DNA of 63,424 nucleotides from CAYLPU01 sp964385635. Lineage in GTDB: Bacteria; Chloroflexota; Anaerolineae; B4-G1. This document shows, one piece after another, positions 42,860 to 51,580 of the stretch. Where the stretch lies: positions 1 through 63,424 of the forward strand of contig CAYLPU010000017.1 of assembly GCA_964385635.1 (NCBI GenBank), in the 5' to 3' direction. The position numbers and the translations under genes are program-made. The notes under the pieces were generated by a model. It was not told the DNA's origin and ran no database searches. It saw nothing but the letters and a program-made list of their open reading frames with translations. Within the stretch, counting starts at the first letter, position 1. Each line of letters starts with the position of its first letter.

Positions 42860-44002
42860 CTACCGCCCCCCTTCAAGGCCGTGCTGGGCCAACGTCAACA
42901 ACTCGCTTGCCAGATGCACCGCTGCATCAGGACGAGCCAGCGCCCGCATCCGATCCGCCATCTCTACGAGTGCCGCGTGGTCGCTGAGCAGACGGCGGAG
43001 CGTGGGTAACAGTTCCTCGGCCAGCCGCTCGTCGTCCAGATGCACCGCCGCCCCCCGCCCGACCAGCCATCCGGCATTAACCCGCTGATAGCGCCAGGCG
43101 TGCGGATACGGCACCAATACCGCGGGCAACCCAAAGAAGGGCAACTCCCCCAGCGTCGAAGCCCCTGCCCGGCAGACCGCTAGATCCGCCGCCGCCAGCG
43201 CAGGCCCCATCTTTTCGTGCAGATAAGAGAAGGCATGGTAGCGCGGCTTCAGCACCGCCGGCAGTGCTTCGCATCGCTCTGCCACCCACGGCCAATCCAG
43301 TTCCCCGCTCACGTGCACCACCTGCGCCAGTTCCAATACATGCTCCAGCACCCCGCTCAACGCCCGATTGATACTACGCGCTCCCCGGCTTCCCCCCAGA
43401 ACTAACAGCACCGGGTCGTCGGGCACCAATCCCAACGAGGCTCGCCCCCCTGCCCGGTCAAGCCCGTGGAACTCGGCCCGCACCGGATAGCCGGTCACCA
43501 CCGCCTTGTGGGACGGGAAATAGACTCGCGAGTCCTCCACCGTCACCGCCGTCCGCGCCGCCAAGCGTGCGATGAAGCGCACTGCCAGGCCCGGCTCCAC
43601 ATCGGGCAGATAGACCAGGATAGGCACCCGCAACGCCCAGGCTGCCAACGCTACTGGCACGCTGGCGTACCCACCAGTCGCGAACAGTGCCGTAGGTCGT
43701 TCCCGACGGCCCAGCCGATATGCGGCTCTCCACCCTTGCATCAACTTGGCCAGGTTCCGTGCCGCCTGCTGGGGGACCAACCCGTGCACCCCACCTGCTG
43801 GCACTCCCACGAAGCGCAACCCGGTTCGCGTGACCAATCGCTCCTCGACGCCCCCCTCTCCGCCGACGTAGAGGATCTCTACTGGACCCTCAGCGGCCAG
43901 CGCCTGTACGACGGCCAGACCGGGATAGACGTGTCCCCCGGTTCCCCCACCTGCGATCCATATCCGCACGCCGGCGGTTTTTCTTCTCAACTCGCTTTCC
44001 AA
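42860..44002 (-). CDS. murG: UDP-GlcNAc:undecaprenyl-PP-MurNAc-pentapeptide transferase MurG
   Basis: A 380-residue GT-B glycosyltransferase making lipid II. Start of domain is RIWIAGGGTGGHVYPGLAV; GGSRGARSINRAL and CRAGASTLGELPFFGLPAVLVPYPHA are the donor motifs. ATG 44002 overlaps the ftsW frame by 113 bases. A GTG at 43969 just before RIWIAGGG would shorten the overlap and is a plausible true start. Confidence 0.94.
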   Translation of the reverse strand: MESELRRKTAGVRIWIAGGGTGGHVYPGLAVVQALAAEGPVEILYVGGEGGVEERLVTRTGLRFVGVPAGGVHGLVPQQAARNLAKLMQGWRAAYRLGRRERPTALFATGGYASVPVALAAWALRVPILVYLPDVEPGLAVRFIARLAARTAVTVEDSRVYFPSHKAVVTGYPVRAEFHGLDRAGGRASLGLVPDDPVLLVLGGSRGARSINRALSGVLEHVLELAQVVHVSGELDWPWVAERCEALPAVLKPRYHAFSYLHEKMGPALAAADLAVCRAGASTLGELPFFGLPAVLVPYPHAWRYQRVNAGWLVGRGAAVHLDDERLAEELLPTLRRLLSDHAALVEMADRMRALARPDAAVHLASELLTLAQHGLEGGR

Positions 44003-45134
44003 TCGGCTTGCCCCGTGAAATACTTAGCAACAGCCCAACCCCGGCCAGCGAAACTACCATTGCAGAGCCACCGGAACTGATGAACGGCAGCGCCATCCCG
44101 GTAAAGGGGATCAGCCCCGTCATCACCGCGACGTTGATCAGCGCCTGGAAAGCCAGCCAACAGGTGATGCCACACGCCAGGAGAGCAGCGAAGGCATCCG
44201 AGGCTTCCAGCGCGATTTTGAAGCCACGATGGGCCAAGAGCACAAACAGACCTATCACCACCAGACAACCCACGAAGCCTAGTTCCTCACCCAGCACAGC
44301 AAAAATACTATCAGTGTGTGGAGCTGGCAAGTAACCCAGTTTCTGCCGCCCCTGCCCCAATCCTACGCCGAACAGCCCTCCGCTGCCCAAAGCAATCTGC
44401 ACCTGCTGAATGTGATAGCTGACGCTTGTTGGGTCGCGCCAGGCAAGCAGGTACTCCTCAATCCGCTGTCTGGCATAGGGCAGTTGATTGACCAGCACAA
44501 GAAATGTGATGCCACCGACAGTGCCACTAACGGCCAACTGGAAGATGTCGGCACCGGCGAAAAAGAACACCGCCAACGCGATCAGCACAACCAACATCGC
44601 TGTGCTCACGTCCGGCTGCACTACAACCAGACCAGCCACCACGCCAATCAGCACAGCAAACGGCACCAACCCATAAGTCACGTCGCGGATCTGCTCGCCC
44701 TTGGAAGCCAGCCAGGCCGCTACGTAGATCACCATCGCCAGTTTGACCAGCTCACCAGGCTGAACAGATCCACCGAAGAAAGACCTCCGCGCACCGAACC
44801 GTTCGTCTCCCACAAACAGAACCAAGACCAGCAATACCAGCGCACCACCCATTACCGGCACCGCCATCTGCCGCCACCAATCGTAGGGTATAGCGACAAC
44901 CGCCACCAGTGCGACCAGGCCCAGGCCAACCCAGAGAAACTGTCGTGACGCGATGTAAAAGGAGCTCCCGTGCACCTGGTACGACCAGTCGAAGGTCGCG
45001 CTGTAGACCATCATCAGTCCAATGATGACCAACCCGACTACCACCAGTACCAGCACGTAATCAAGACTACCGTGCCACTGCCCGGACCGCTCCACCGGTC
45101 GCGTCCTCTGCCGTGCTCTCGCTCCTGCCGCCAT
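43890..45134 (-). CDS. ftsW: Lipid II polymerase FtsW (SEDS family)
   Basis: A 414-residue SEDS protein with about ten TM helices. GGSVQPGELVKLAMV, VVVQPDVSTAMLV, the catalytic-region LPYARQRI and PAPHTDSIFAVLGEELGFVG, and PFISSGGSAMVV are all present. The last ~35 residues (Arg-rich, from KRVEKKNRRR) run into the murG start and are probably an extended tail or the result of a shifted stop. Confidence 0.95.
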   Translation of the reverse strand: MAAGARARQRTRPVERSGQWHGSLDYVLVLVVVGLVIIGLMMVYSATFDWSYQVHGSSFYIASRQFLWVGLGLVALVAVVAIPYDWWRQMAVPVMGGALVLLVLVLFVGDERFGARRSFFGGSVQPGELVKLAMVIYVAAWLASKGEQIRDVTYGLVPFAVLIGVVAGLVVVQPDVSTAMLVVLIALAVFFFAGADIFQLAVSGTVGGITFLVLVNQLPYARQRIEEYLLAWRDPTSVSYHIQQVQIALGSGGLFGVGLGQGRQKLGYLPAPHTDSIFAVLGEELGFVGCLVVIGLFVLLAHRGFKIALEASDAFAALLACGITCWLAFQALINVAVMTGLIPFTGMALPFISSGGSAMVVSLAGVGLLLSISRGKPIGKRVEKKNRRRADMDRRWGNRGTRLSRSGRRTGAGR

Positions 45135-45205
45135 CCCCTTCTTCTCCTTCCTCTCTGCTTCCTACTCCCTTCCCCCTTGCTCTCCACCCCCTCACAATCC
45201 GCAAT

Positions 45206-46606
45206 TCACAAACCCCACACCAGTTCCTTAAACCTGTCCCCCCGCTCGGCAAAATCGCGAAACGCATCAAAGCTAGTGGCTCCGGGCGAAAGCAGCACCA
45301 CCTCGCCGGGTCGGGTGAGCCGCGCGGCTACTTCCACCGCCTCCTCCAGCGTCTCTACCTGCGTGACCCCCTCCAACCTCCCTCCTTTCATCCCCCCCAA
45401 TGGAATGGAAAGAGGGGGAGCGGCGCTCAGCCTCTCCTCCACGACTCGCGCGATCATCGGTCCCGCTTCTCCAAATGTCACCAGATGGTACACCCGTCGC
45501 ACCGTCTCTGCGGCAAACTCATCCCATGGCAACTTCTTATCGCACCCACCGGCAAGGAGCATGATAGGCTCCTCGAACGAGCGCAACGCCGCCAGTGACC
45601 GTTCCGGCGCTGTGGCGATAGAATCGTCGTACCACTGCACCCCATTCAATTCCCTCACCAACTCCAGCCGATGTTCGACGCCAGTGAAGGTAGTGACGAC
45701 CCGCTGCATCGCCTCCACCGGCACGCCAGCCACCCCGGCCAGTGCACACGCCGCCAGCACGTTCAGCAAGTTGTGGCGACCCCGCAACCGCACCTCCGAG
45801 GCCTGGCAGATCACACGATCCAGGCCACCCAACCGCAGCGTCAACTCCCCGTTCGTCTTGAATGCCCCATCTTCCACCTCAGCCCCGCCGCTGAACCAGA
45901 GCAGATGCGCCGCCGTCTCCAGTGCCATAGCCCGAGTATCGGCATCGTCGTAGCCCAAGAGTGCGAAGTCCTCTGACTTCTGATGAGCCACGATGTTCCG
46001 CTTGGCGGCAACATACGCATCCATCGTCTTGTGCCGGTCCAGGTGATTGGGCGTGATATTGAGCACCGCTGCGACATGCGGGCTCACCGTCATGACCTCC
46101 AACTGAAAGCTGGAGAGTTCCATTACCACCCAATCGTCAGGCCCAATCTCGTCCAGGTCAGCGATGAGCGGGTTGCCGATATTGCCCCCTACCCAAGTGC
46201 GCATACCCGCCACGCGGCACATCTCCCCCACCAGTGCCGTCGTCGTCGTCTTGCCGGCCGAGCCGGTGATGCCGATGACCGGGGCCTGGCAGCGCTCCAG
46301 GAAGAGTTGTGCATCGTTGCTCAGCGGGATACCGCGCCGCTGCGCCTCCACGACGATGGGCACGTCCACCGGCACCCCTCCGCTGAGACACAGCAAGTCA
46401 GCTTTGTCCAGTAAACTGAGTGGATGCTCTCCCAACACATAGCGGATAGGCAGGTCCGCCAACTCCGTCAGATAGTCGGCCAGCGCCGCCTCGCCCTGCC
46501 GGTCAGAGACCGTCACCTCGGCCCCAACCTGCGCCAGGAAACGCGCCAACGCTGTCCCTTGACGCGCCAAACCCAGGATCACGACCTTCCTTCCACTGAG
46601 ATTCAA
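45206..46606 (-). CDS. murD: UDP-MurNAc-L-Ala--D-Glu ligase MurD
   Basis: A 466-residue Mur ligase. N-terminal KVVILGLARQGTALARFL, P-loop ITGSAGKTTTTALVGEM, NITPNHLDRH and the C-terminal LLSPGATSFDAFRDFAERGDRF are intact. Between ERLSAA and VTQVETLEEAVE the protein carries an extra Pro/Gly-rich loop encoded by a palindromic repeat at 45366-45420. Confidence 0.95.
   Translation of the reverse strand: MNLSGRKVVILGLARQGTALARFLAQVGAEVTVSDRQGEAALADYLTELADLPIRYVLGEHPLSLLDKADLLCLSGGVPVDVPIVVEAQRRGIPLSNDAQLFLERCQAPVIGITGSAGKTTTTALVGEMCRVAGMRTWVGGNIGNPLIADLDEIGPDDWVVMELSSFQLEVMTVSPHVAAVLNITPNHLDRHKTMDAYVAAKRNIVAHQKSEDFALLGYDDADTRAMALETAAHLLWFSGGAEVEDGAFKTNGELTLRLGGLDRVICQASEVRLRGRHNLLNVLAACALAGVAGVPVEAMQRVVTTFTGVEHRLELVRELNGVQWYDDSIATAPERSLAALRSFEEPIMLLAGGCDKKLPWDEFAAETVRRVYHLVTFGEAGPMIARVVEERLSAAPPLSIPLGGMKGGRLEGVTQVETLEEAVEVAARLTRPGEVVLLSPGATSFDAFRDFAERGDRFKELVWGL
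45366..45420. repeat. Palindromic repeat embedded in murD
   Basis: cctcctttcatccccccc and gaatggaaagagggggag form an imperfect inverted repeat. It is translated in frame (PPLSIPLGGMKGGRLEG) in a region between secondary structures of the C-terminal domain. Confidence 0.6.
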
Positions 46607-46700
46607 GCGATTCTCCTCCCGCCTTTACCTGCGCTTTCTTCGACAATGCACAACGACACAATGGCTCTAGACAACAAAGCCACACCGCCCCGCCAGTTGC

Positions 46701-46952
46701 TCATTGAGCCATTTGTTCCTCAGCCACCCCCAGCCAGAAATGATCCGGCAGGATAGAGCAGCCAGGGCGGATTTCCACTCCACCAGCCTTCTCAATCGAG
46801 TTCCTCCCGTTCCCGTTGAAGACGCTGGGATGAACGAAGCACAGATTGGGCAATCGCCCGTACTTGCGCTCGTAGTGCGTCGCCGCCCGCAGCACCTTTT
46901 CTTCCAACTCCCTACGCGGGTCGTCATCAAACCACAGTAGTCCTGTCTTCAT
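46701..46952 (-). CDS. Small conserved-looking protein between mraY and murD
   Basis: An 83-residue protein: MKTGLLWFDDDPRRELEEKV, a helix with AATHYERKYGRLPNLCFVHP, and a C-terminal VEIRPGCSILPDHFWLGV. Composition is that of a soluble folded protein and codon use matches neighbours. A GGGGGTGAACA precedes the ATG. I do not recognise the family. The mraY-murD position suggests it is transcribed with cell-wall genes. Confidence 0.6.
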   Translation of the reverse strand: MKTGLLWFDDDPRRELEEKVLRAATHYERKYGRLPNLCFVHPSVFNGNGRNSIEKAGGVEIRPGCSILPDHFWLGVAEEQMAQ

Positions 46953-46996
46953 TGTTCACCCCCTAAAGTCACGTTTTGTGCACTACACATCACGCC

Positions 46997-48004
46997 TCAC
47001 CACAGCGCCAATGCCACGCCAGCCATCGCCGCCAGCAACCCCACCAGCCAGAAGCGCTGCACCACCTGCGTCTCCGACCAGCCTTTTAACTCGAAGTGAT
47101 GATGCAAAGGGCTCATTTTAAACAACCGCCGCCCCTGGCCGAACCTGCGCTTGGTGTACTTGAAATAGAGCACCTGTAAAATCACCGAAATTGTTTCGGC
47201 CACCGGGACCAGCGCCACCACTGGCAATAGCAGCCACTGCCCGGTCATCAGCGCCACCGTCCCCAGCGTCGCCCCCAACGCCAGACTACCCGTGTCGCCC
47301 ATGAACATCTGCGCCGGGTGGGCGTTATACCACAGGAAGGCGAAACACGCCCCCACCACGGTGAAACAGAAACGCACCAGGTGGTACTGCCCCTGCAGCA
47401 GCGCGATTATGCCGTAGGCGGCAAAGGCGCTGGCGACAATGATCCCCGCCAGCCCGTCCAGCCCATCGGTCAGATTGACCGCGTTGGCCGAGCCCATAAC
47501 CACGAACGCCGCGATAGGCACCCACGCCCAGCCCAGGTCAACCGCCCGCCGCACTCCCGGCACACCCACCTGTCCCGCAAACTGTACGCGCATCACCTGC
47601 ATGGTCACCGCGACTCCCAACGTCAGCAGCACCTCCCACACAATCTTCCGTCGCGCCGAATACCCCTCACCGCGCCGCACCCCGCGCACCCCGGCGATGT
47701 CATCCAGCGCGCCGATGAGCGCGTAAGCCAACATCACCCCTAGCGGCACCAGGATTGAGCGCCCGATCACCGTCCGCCCCAGCAGGTTGTAAATGTTGAG
47801 CGCCACCGTGATGAGCAGCACTGGCACGACGATCATCAGCCCGCCCATCGTCGGCGTCCCCAGTTTCATCCGGTGACCACTAGGGCCATCAATGCGGATG
47901 CGCTTGCCAATGTGGTAATGGCGCAGGATGCGAATGAGAAGCGGGCCCCACACCACCGCCAGAATGAACGAGATGCTCGCCAGGATGAGCGCGAAATCCA
48001 TCAT
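46997..48004 (-). CDS. mraY: Phospho-MurNAc-pentapeptide translocase MraY
   Basis: A 335-residue integral membrane enzyme producing lipid I. GTPTMGGLMIVVP, ALIGALDDI, SANAVNLTDGLDGLAG (catalytic Asp cluster), WYNAHPAQMFMGDTGSLALG and PLHHHFELKGW are diagnostic. ATG 48004 overlaps the murF TGA. Confidence 0.97.
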   Translation of the reverse strand: MMDFALILASISFILAVVWGPLLIRILRHYHIGKRIRIDGPSGHRMKLGTPTMGGLMIVVPVLLITVALNIYNLLGRTVIGRSILVPLGVMLAYALIGALDDIAGVRGVRRGEGYSARRKIVWEVLLTLGVAVTMQVMRVQFAGQVGVPGVRRAVDLGWAWVPIAAFVVMGSANAVNLTDGLDGLAGIIVASAFAAYGIIALLQGQYHLVRFCFTVVGACFAFLWYNAHPAQMFMGDTGSLALGATLGTVALMTGQWLLLPVVALVPVAETISVILQVLYFKYTKRRFGQGRRLFKMSPLHHHFELKGWSETQVVQRFWLVGLLAAMAGVALALW

Positions 48005-49431
48005 GCCATCCCCAGCGCATTGACGATCTCTTCCATCTGCACCGCCCGCGAGCCCTTGACCAGAATCACGTCGTTGCCCGTCACCATCTGCTCCAGCAGA
48101 GCAATCGCCTGCGCATTCTCCTCGACAATGCGCACCCTGTCGGCGGGCATCCCCCAGCGCAGCGCCGTCTCACCGATGATCCGCCCCCGCGTCCCAACCG
48201 TGATGAGCACATCGGCCACCTCCAACACCCGCATCCCCACCTTCTCGTGTCCCTCCCGCTCGTAGCCGCCCAGTTCCAGCATGTCGCCCAGGACAGCGAT
48301 CTTACGCCCATCCAGTTCATCCAGCAGATTGAGCGCAGCGAGGGTCGAGGCCGGGCTGGCGTTGTAGGTGTCATCCAGGATAATGGATCCCTCCGGCCCA
48401 GGCACCGCCACCAGTCGCAATTGTGCCGACGGCTCCCGCAAACCCTCGATGACCTCCTGCCAATTCAGCCCCTCGCTCAGCCCCACCGCTGCCGCCCGCA
48501 GCGCGGTGTGGACGGAATGTCGCCCCAGTAGCGGGATCTTCACGTGCAGCGTCTCGTCGCCGTGGTGGAGTTGGAAGCGAATTCCCCCCAGCCCCAACCC
48601 TTCGATGTGATCAGCCCACAGGTCCGCTTCGGGCGAGAGGCCGTAGTAGAACACGCGGGCTCTCGTAGCCTGCGCCATCCCCCGCACGCGCTCATCGTCA
48701 TAGTTGAGGATCGCCACGCCTTCGGGGGCCGGCGGCAACGACTTGACCAGTTCCGTCTTGGCCTCAACAATGCGCTCAAGCGATTTGGCGCGCTCCAGGT
48801 GCACCAGCCCGATGATGGTCACGACGCCGACATGCGGCTGCGCGATATGGGCCAGGTCAGCGATCTCACCTACATCGTACATCCCCATCTCCAACACGGC
48901 GCACTCGTGCTCGCTCGTCAAGTGCATCAGCGTCAGCGGCAACCCGATCTCGTTGTTGTAACTGGCCTCACTCTTGAGCGTGACGTAGCGACGCGCCAGC
49001 ACAGCCGCCGCCAGTTCCTTCGTCGTAGATTTCCCCACACTCCCTGTGATGCCGACGACGCGCAGTTCATTATGTCGCTGTCGCCAGAAGGCTGCCACCT
49101 GCTGGAGCGCCTGGAGGCTGCCGGCCGTCTTTAGCACCAGCGGCAGCGACCAAGCACTGGGCAGCACCCAGGCCGGGTCAGTCAAGTCCAACGTCAGCCC
49201 GGAGGGTATCACATCCCGCTCGACAATCGCCGCCACTGCACCCCGTGAAAAGGCATCGACGACGTAGTCGTGGCCATCCGCGTGCTCGCCTTTGAGTGCA
49301 ACGAACAGCGCCCCAGGCTCGACCCGCCGCGAGTCGATCACCGTCCTCGAAACCGGTTGATCCAGCCTCTCCGGCCGGTTTCCTGTCAATCCCTCAATCA
49401 CATCCGCCAGCATCAACATCCCCACGCTCAT
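48001..49431 (-). CDS. murF: UDP-MurNAc-tripeptide--D-Ala-D-Ala ligase MurF
   Basis: A 476-residue Mur ligase. Domain 1 holds VIDSRRVEPGALFVALKGEHADGHDYV-type signature (DSRRVEPGALFVAL), P-loop VVGITGSVGKSTTKELAA, and domain 3 IILDDTYNASPASTLAAL. Start overlaps the ftsI stop in ATGA, so it is coupled directly to ftsI. No murE lies between them, contrary to the usual order. Confidence 0.96.
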   Translation of the reverse strand: MSVGMLMLADVIEGLTGNRPERLDQPVSRTVIDSRRVEPGALFVALKGEHADGHDYVVDAFSRGAVAAIVERDVIPSGLTLDLTDPAWVLPSAWSLPLVLKTAGSLQALQQVAAFWRQRHNELRVVGITGSVGKSTTKELAAAVLARRYVTLKSEASYNNEIGLPLTLMHLTSEHECAVLEMGMYDVGEIADLAHIAQPHVGVVTIIGLVHLERAKSLERIVEAKTELVKSLPPAPEGVAILNYDDERVRGMAQATRARVFYYGLSPEADLWADHIEGLGLGGIRFQLHHGDETLHVKIPLLGRHSVHTALRAAAVGLSEGLNWQEVIEGLREPSAQLRLVAVPGPEGSIILDDTYNASPASTLAALNLLDELDGRKIAVLGDMLELGGYEREGHEKVGMRVLEVADVLITVGTRGRIIGETALRWGMPADRVRIVEENAQAIALLEQMVTGNDVILVKGSRAVQMEEIVNALGMA

Positions 49432-51179
49432 CTTACCGCCTCCGCCACCACCATACCCTCCCCCCCTTCATCCCCCCAATGAAGGGGAGAAGAGGGTGGA
49501 CAGCCCAAGACAACGAACAGTCGGGCTGCCAGCCTCTGGAACGCTGGCGCTGCCGTCTCGAAAGCCCAGGGCGAGGTCTTGGGCCGATCCAATTTGACCA
49601 GAATAACGAGTTGGGGGTCAGGCACTGGCCCAAATCCAACAAAGGAGGTGATCGTCCCCTCTTTGTCGTATCCTCCGGGAATGGGAATCTGCGCCGTACC
49701 CGTCTTGCCCGCGACGGAGTAGCCCTCCACCCTGGCCTGGGGCACTCCTTCCTCTACCACTCGCACCATCATCTCTGTCAGCGTGCGCGCTGTCTGCGGA
49801 GCAATCGCCTGCGCTTCGACCACTGGCCGGAAAGTGGAGACAGTGCCATCGAGGGCGATGCGCTGGGCCACGATGCGGGGGCGCAGCCGGGTACCGTCGT
49901 TGGCCACCGTCGCCACCGCGACGATCATCTGGAGCGGGGTCACCGCCAACCCCTGTCCGAAAGCGTTCGTCCCCAGATTAGAGTCGTGCCAGTGCTCGTA
50001 GTCGTCCGGGAGCCACAACTGACCGGATACCTCGCCTGCCAGCTCAATCCCCGTCGGTCGCCCGATGCCGAACGCCTGCACGTAACGGTAGAATAGGTCA
50101 GGCCCCATCCGCGTGCTCAACCACGCCGAGCCCACATTGAGTGATTTGATCAGGATGTCGGCCACCGTCCGCTCACCATACGCCTGGCGCGAGGCATTCT
50201 GAATCACCTGCCCCCCCACCTCAATCCAGCCCGGATCATAGTAGGTCGTTTCTGGCGTCACCAACCCCGCATCAAGTGCAGCGGCAACCGTCAGGACCTT
50301 GAACACAGAGCCAGGTTCATACTGCTGACTCACAGCCGGATCCTCAAAAGGGAGTGGACCAAGACCATAGAAATCGCCGTACCGCCCTGGATCGTAATTG
50401 GGCAGGCTGGCCAGCGCCAGAATCTCGAAGGTGCGAGGGTCCATTACGATGATCGTACCCCTCTCGGCCTGGTACTCCTGCACCGAGCGCGCCAGTTCCT
50501 CCTCGGCCAGCGCCTGCACAGTGCGGTCGAGCGTCAGCACCAAGCCAGTCCCCGGTTGAGGCAACACGACAGGAGCCACAATCCAGGGAAGCGGATCGCT
50601 AGCTGGGTCTACCGGCCCCTCCCACTCCACCTGTTCTGGCTGCAGTCGTACATCGTGGAAGCCCTCAACGCCGTAGAAACACGCCCCTTCGGCGTTGCAA
50701 AAACCGATCACGTGTGACGCCAGCGAGCCCTCAGGATACTCTCGCACCCACAGCGGGCAGACGGTGATACCCGGAATCCTCATGTCTATCACCTGCTCCC
50801 CCACGTCTTTCGACACCGAAGAGACGATCTGAACCCATGCGTCCTCGCCTTCTAGCAACTGCTCAATGTGAGCGGCTGGCACCGGCAACAGCGATTCCAG
50901 AGCAACTGCCACCGCCTGCGCATCCACCACGTAGACCGGAGCCGCCTCGATAGAATACATCACCGCGTTACCTGCCATCAAGTGACCGTTTCGGTCGCGG
51001 ATCACGCCACGTGGAGAATCGGCCATCACGATGTGCCGCTTGATCCGCTCCTCAACCTGCCCCTCGTATGAGCGGTGATCCACGATCTGTACCCGCACCA
51101 ACTGAGCCACAATCACAAGCACAAGACCGATCATCAGCGTGGACAATAACCGCAAGCGACGCCGTGGCCCTTCTGCCAT
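49428..51179 (-). CDS. ftsI: Division-specific transpeptidase FtsI/PBP3-like
   Basis: A 583-residue class B penicillin-binding protein. One TM helix (about 10-30), a dimerisation/pedestal region with SPRGVIRDRNGHLMAGN, and a transpeptidase domain with the S-x-x-K nucleophile in EPGSVFKVLT, and KTGT in VAGKTGTAQIP. The last ~20 residues (GCPPSSPLHWGDEGGEG) are encoded by a palindromic repeat at 49456-49500, so the C-terminus was probably rebuilt by repeat insertion. Confidence 0.95.
   Translation of the reverse strand: MAEGPRRRLRLLSTLMIGLVLVIVAQLVRVQIVDHRSYEGQVEERIKRHIVMADSPRGVIRDRNGHLMAGNAVMYSIEAAPVYVVDAQAVAVALESLLPVPAAHIEQLLEGEDAWVQIVSSVSKDVGEQVIDMRIPGITVCPLWVREYPEGSLASHVIGFCNAEGACFYGVEGFHDVRLQPEQVEWEGPVDPASDPLPWIVAPVVLPQPGTGLVLTLDRTVQALAEEELARSVQEYQAERGTIIVMDPRTFEILALASLPNYDPGRYGDFYGLGPLPFEDPAVSQQYEPGSVFKVLTVAAALDAGLVTPETTYYDPGWIEVGGQVIQNASRQAYGERTVADILIKSLNVGSAWLSTRMGPDLFYRYVQAFGIGRPTGIELAGEVSGQLWLPDDYEHWHDSNLGTNAFGQGLAVTPLQMIVAVATVANDGTRLRPRIVAQRIALDGTVSTFRPVVEAQAIAPQTARTLTEMMVRVVEEGVPQARVEGYSVAGKTGTAQIPIPGGYDKEGTITSFVGFGPVPDPQLVILVKLDRPKTSPWAFETAAPAFQRLAARLFVVLGCPPSSPLHWGDEGGEGMVVAEAVR
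49456..49500. repeat. Palindromic repeat at the 3' end of ftsI
   Basis: accctcccccccttcatccc and aatgaaggggagaagagggt form an inverted repeat of the same family as 45366-45420. It is read as part of FtsI. Confidence 0.6.
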
Positions 51180-51224
51180 CAGAAATTCCTCCCATCAATG
51201 AACACCGCAACGAAGAATTGTAGG

Positions 51225-51554
51225 CTAACGAGTGTCGGCTAACGGGAGAAACTCCACCCGTTCAGCCGGTGCAAGACCCAACTCAACCACCCGCTCCCTC
51301 AGGCGGGAAATAGACCCCTCCCTGGCAACATCCACCTCCAATTGCTCGTTTCCCCTCTGGAGCCGGGACAACTCCACCTGCAACTGCTGGATGTGGCGAC
51401 CTTGGGCCGCCGTCCGGCTGACCAACGTCAGATAGAGAGCCGCTACCAGCGTCAGTGACACGGCAAGCACGAACAAATAAAGAGCCATGCGCGGGCCCAT
51501 CTCAAACCGACCGCGCTTGACACCATGTGTCGCCCACTGCATGAAATCGGACAT
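51225..51554 (-). CDS. ftsL: FtsL-like division protein
   Basis: A 109-residue small bitopic protein: basic N-terminus, one TM helix (about 23-45, MALYLFVLAVSLTLVAALYL), and a leucine-spaced coiled coil (GRHIQQLQVELSRLQRGNEQLE). Low sequence similarity is normal for FtsL; identity rests on architecture and position between rsmH and ftsI. ATG 51554 was chosen; longer in-frame sequence overlaps rsmH. Confidence 0.8.
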   Translation of the reverse strand: MSDFMQWATHGVKRGRFEMGPRMALYLFVLAVSLTLVAALYLTLVSRTAAQGRHIQQLQVELSRLQRGNEQLEVDVAREGSISRLRERVVELGLAPAERVEFLPLADTR

Positions 51555-51580
51555 ACCCCTTTGCCTCCTGCTTCCGCCTC

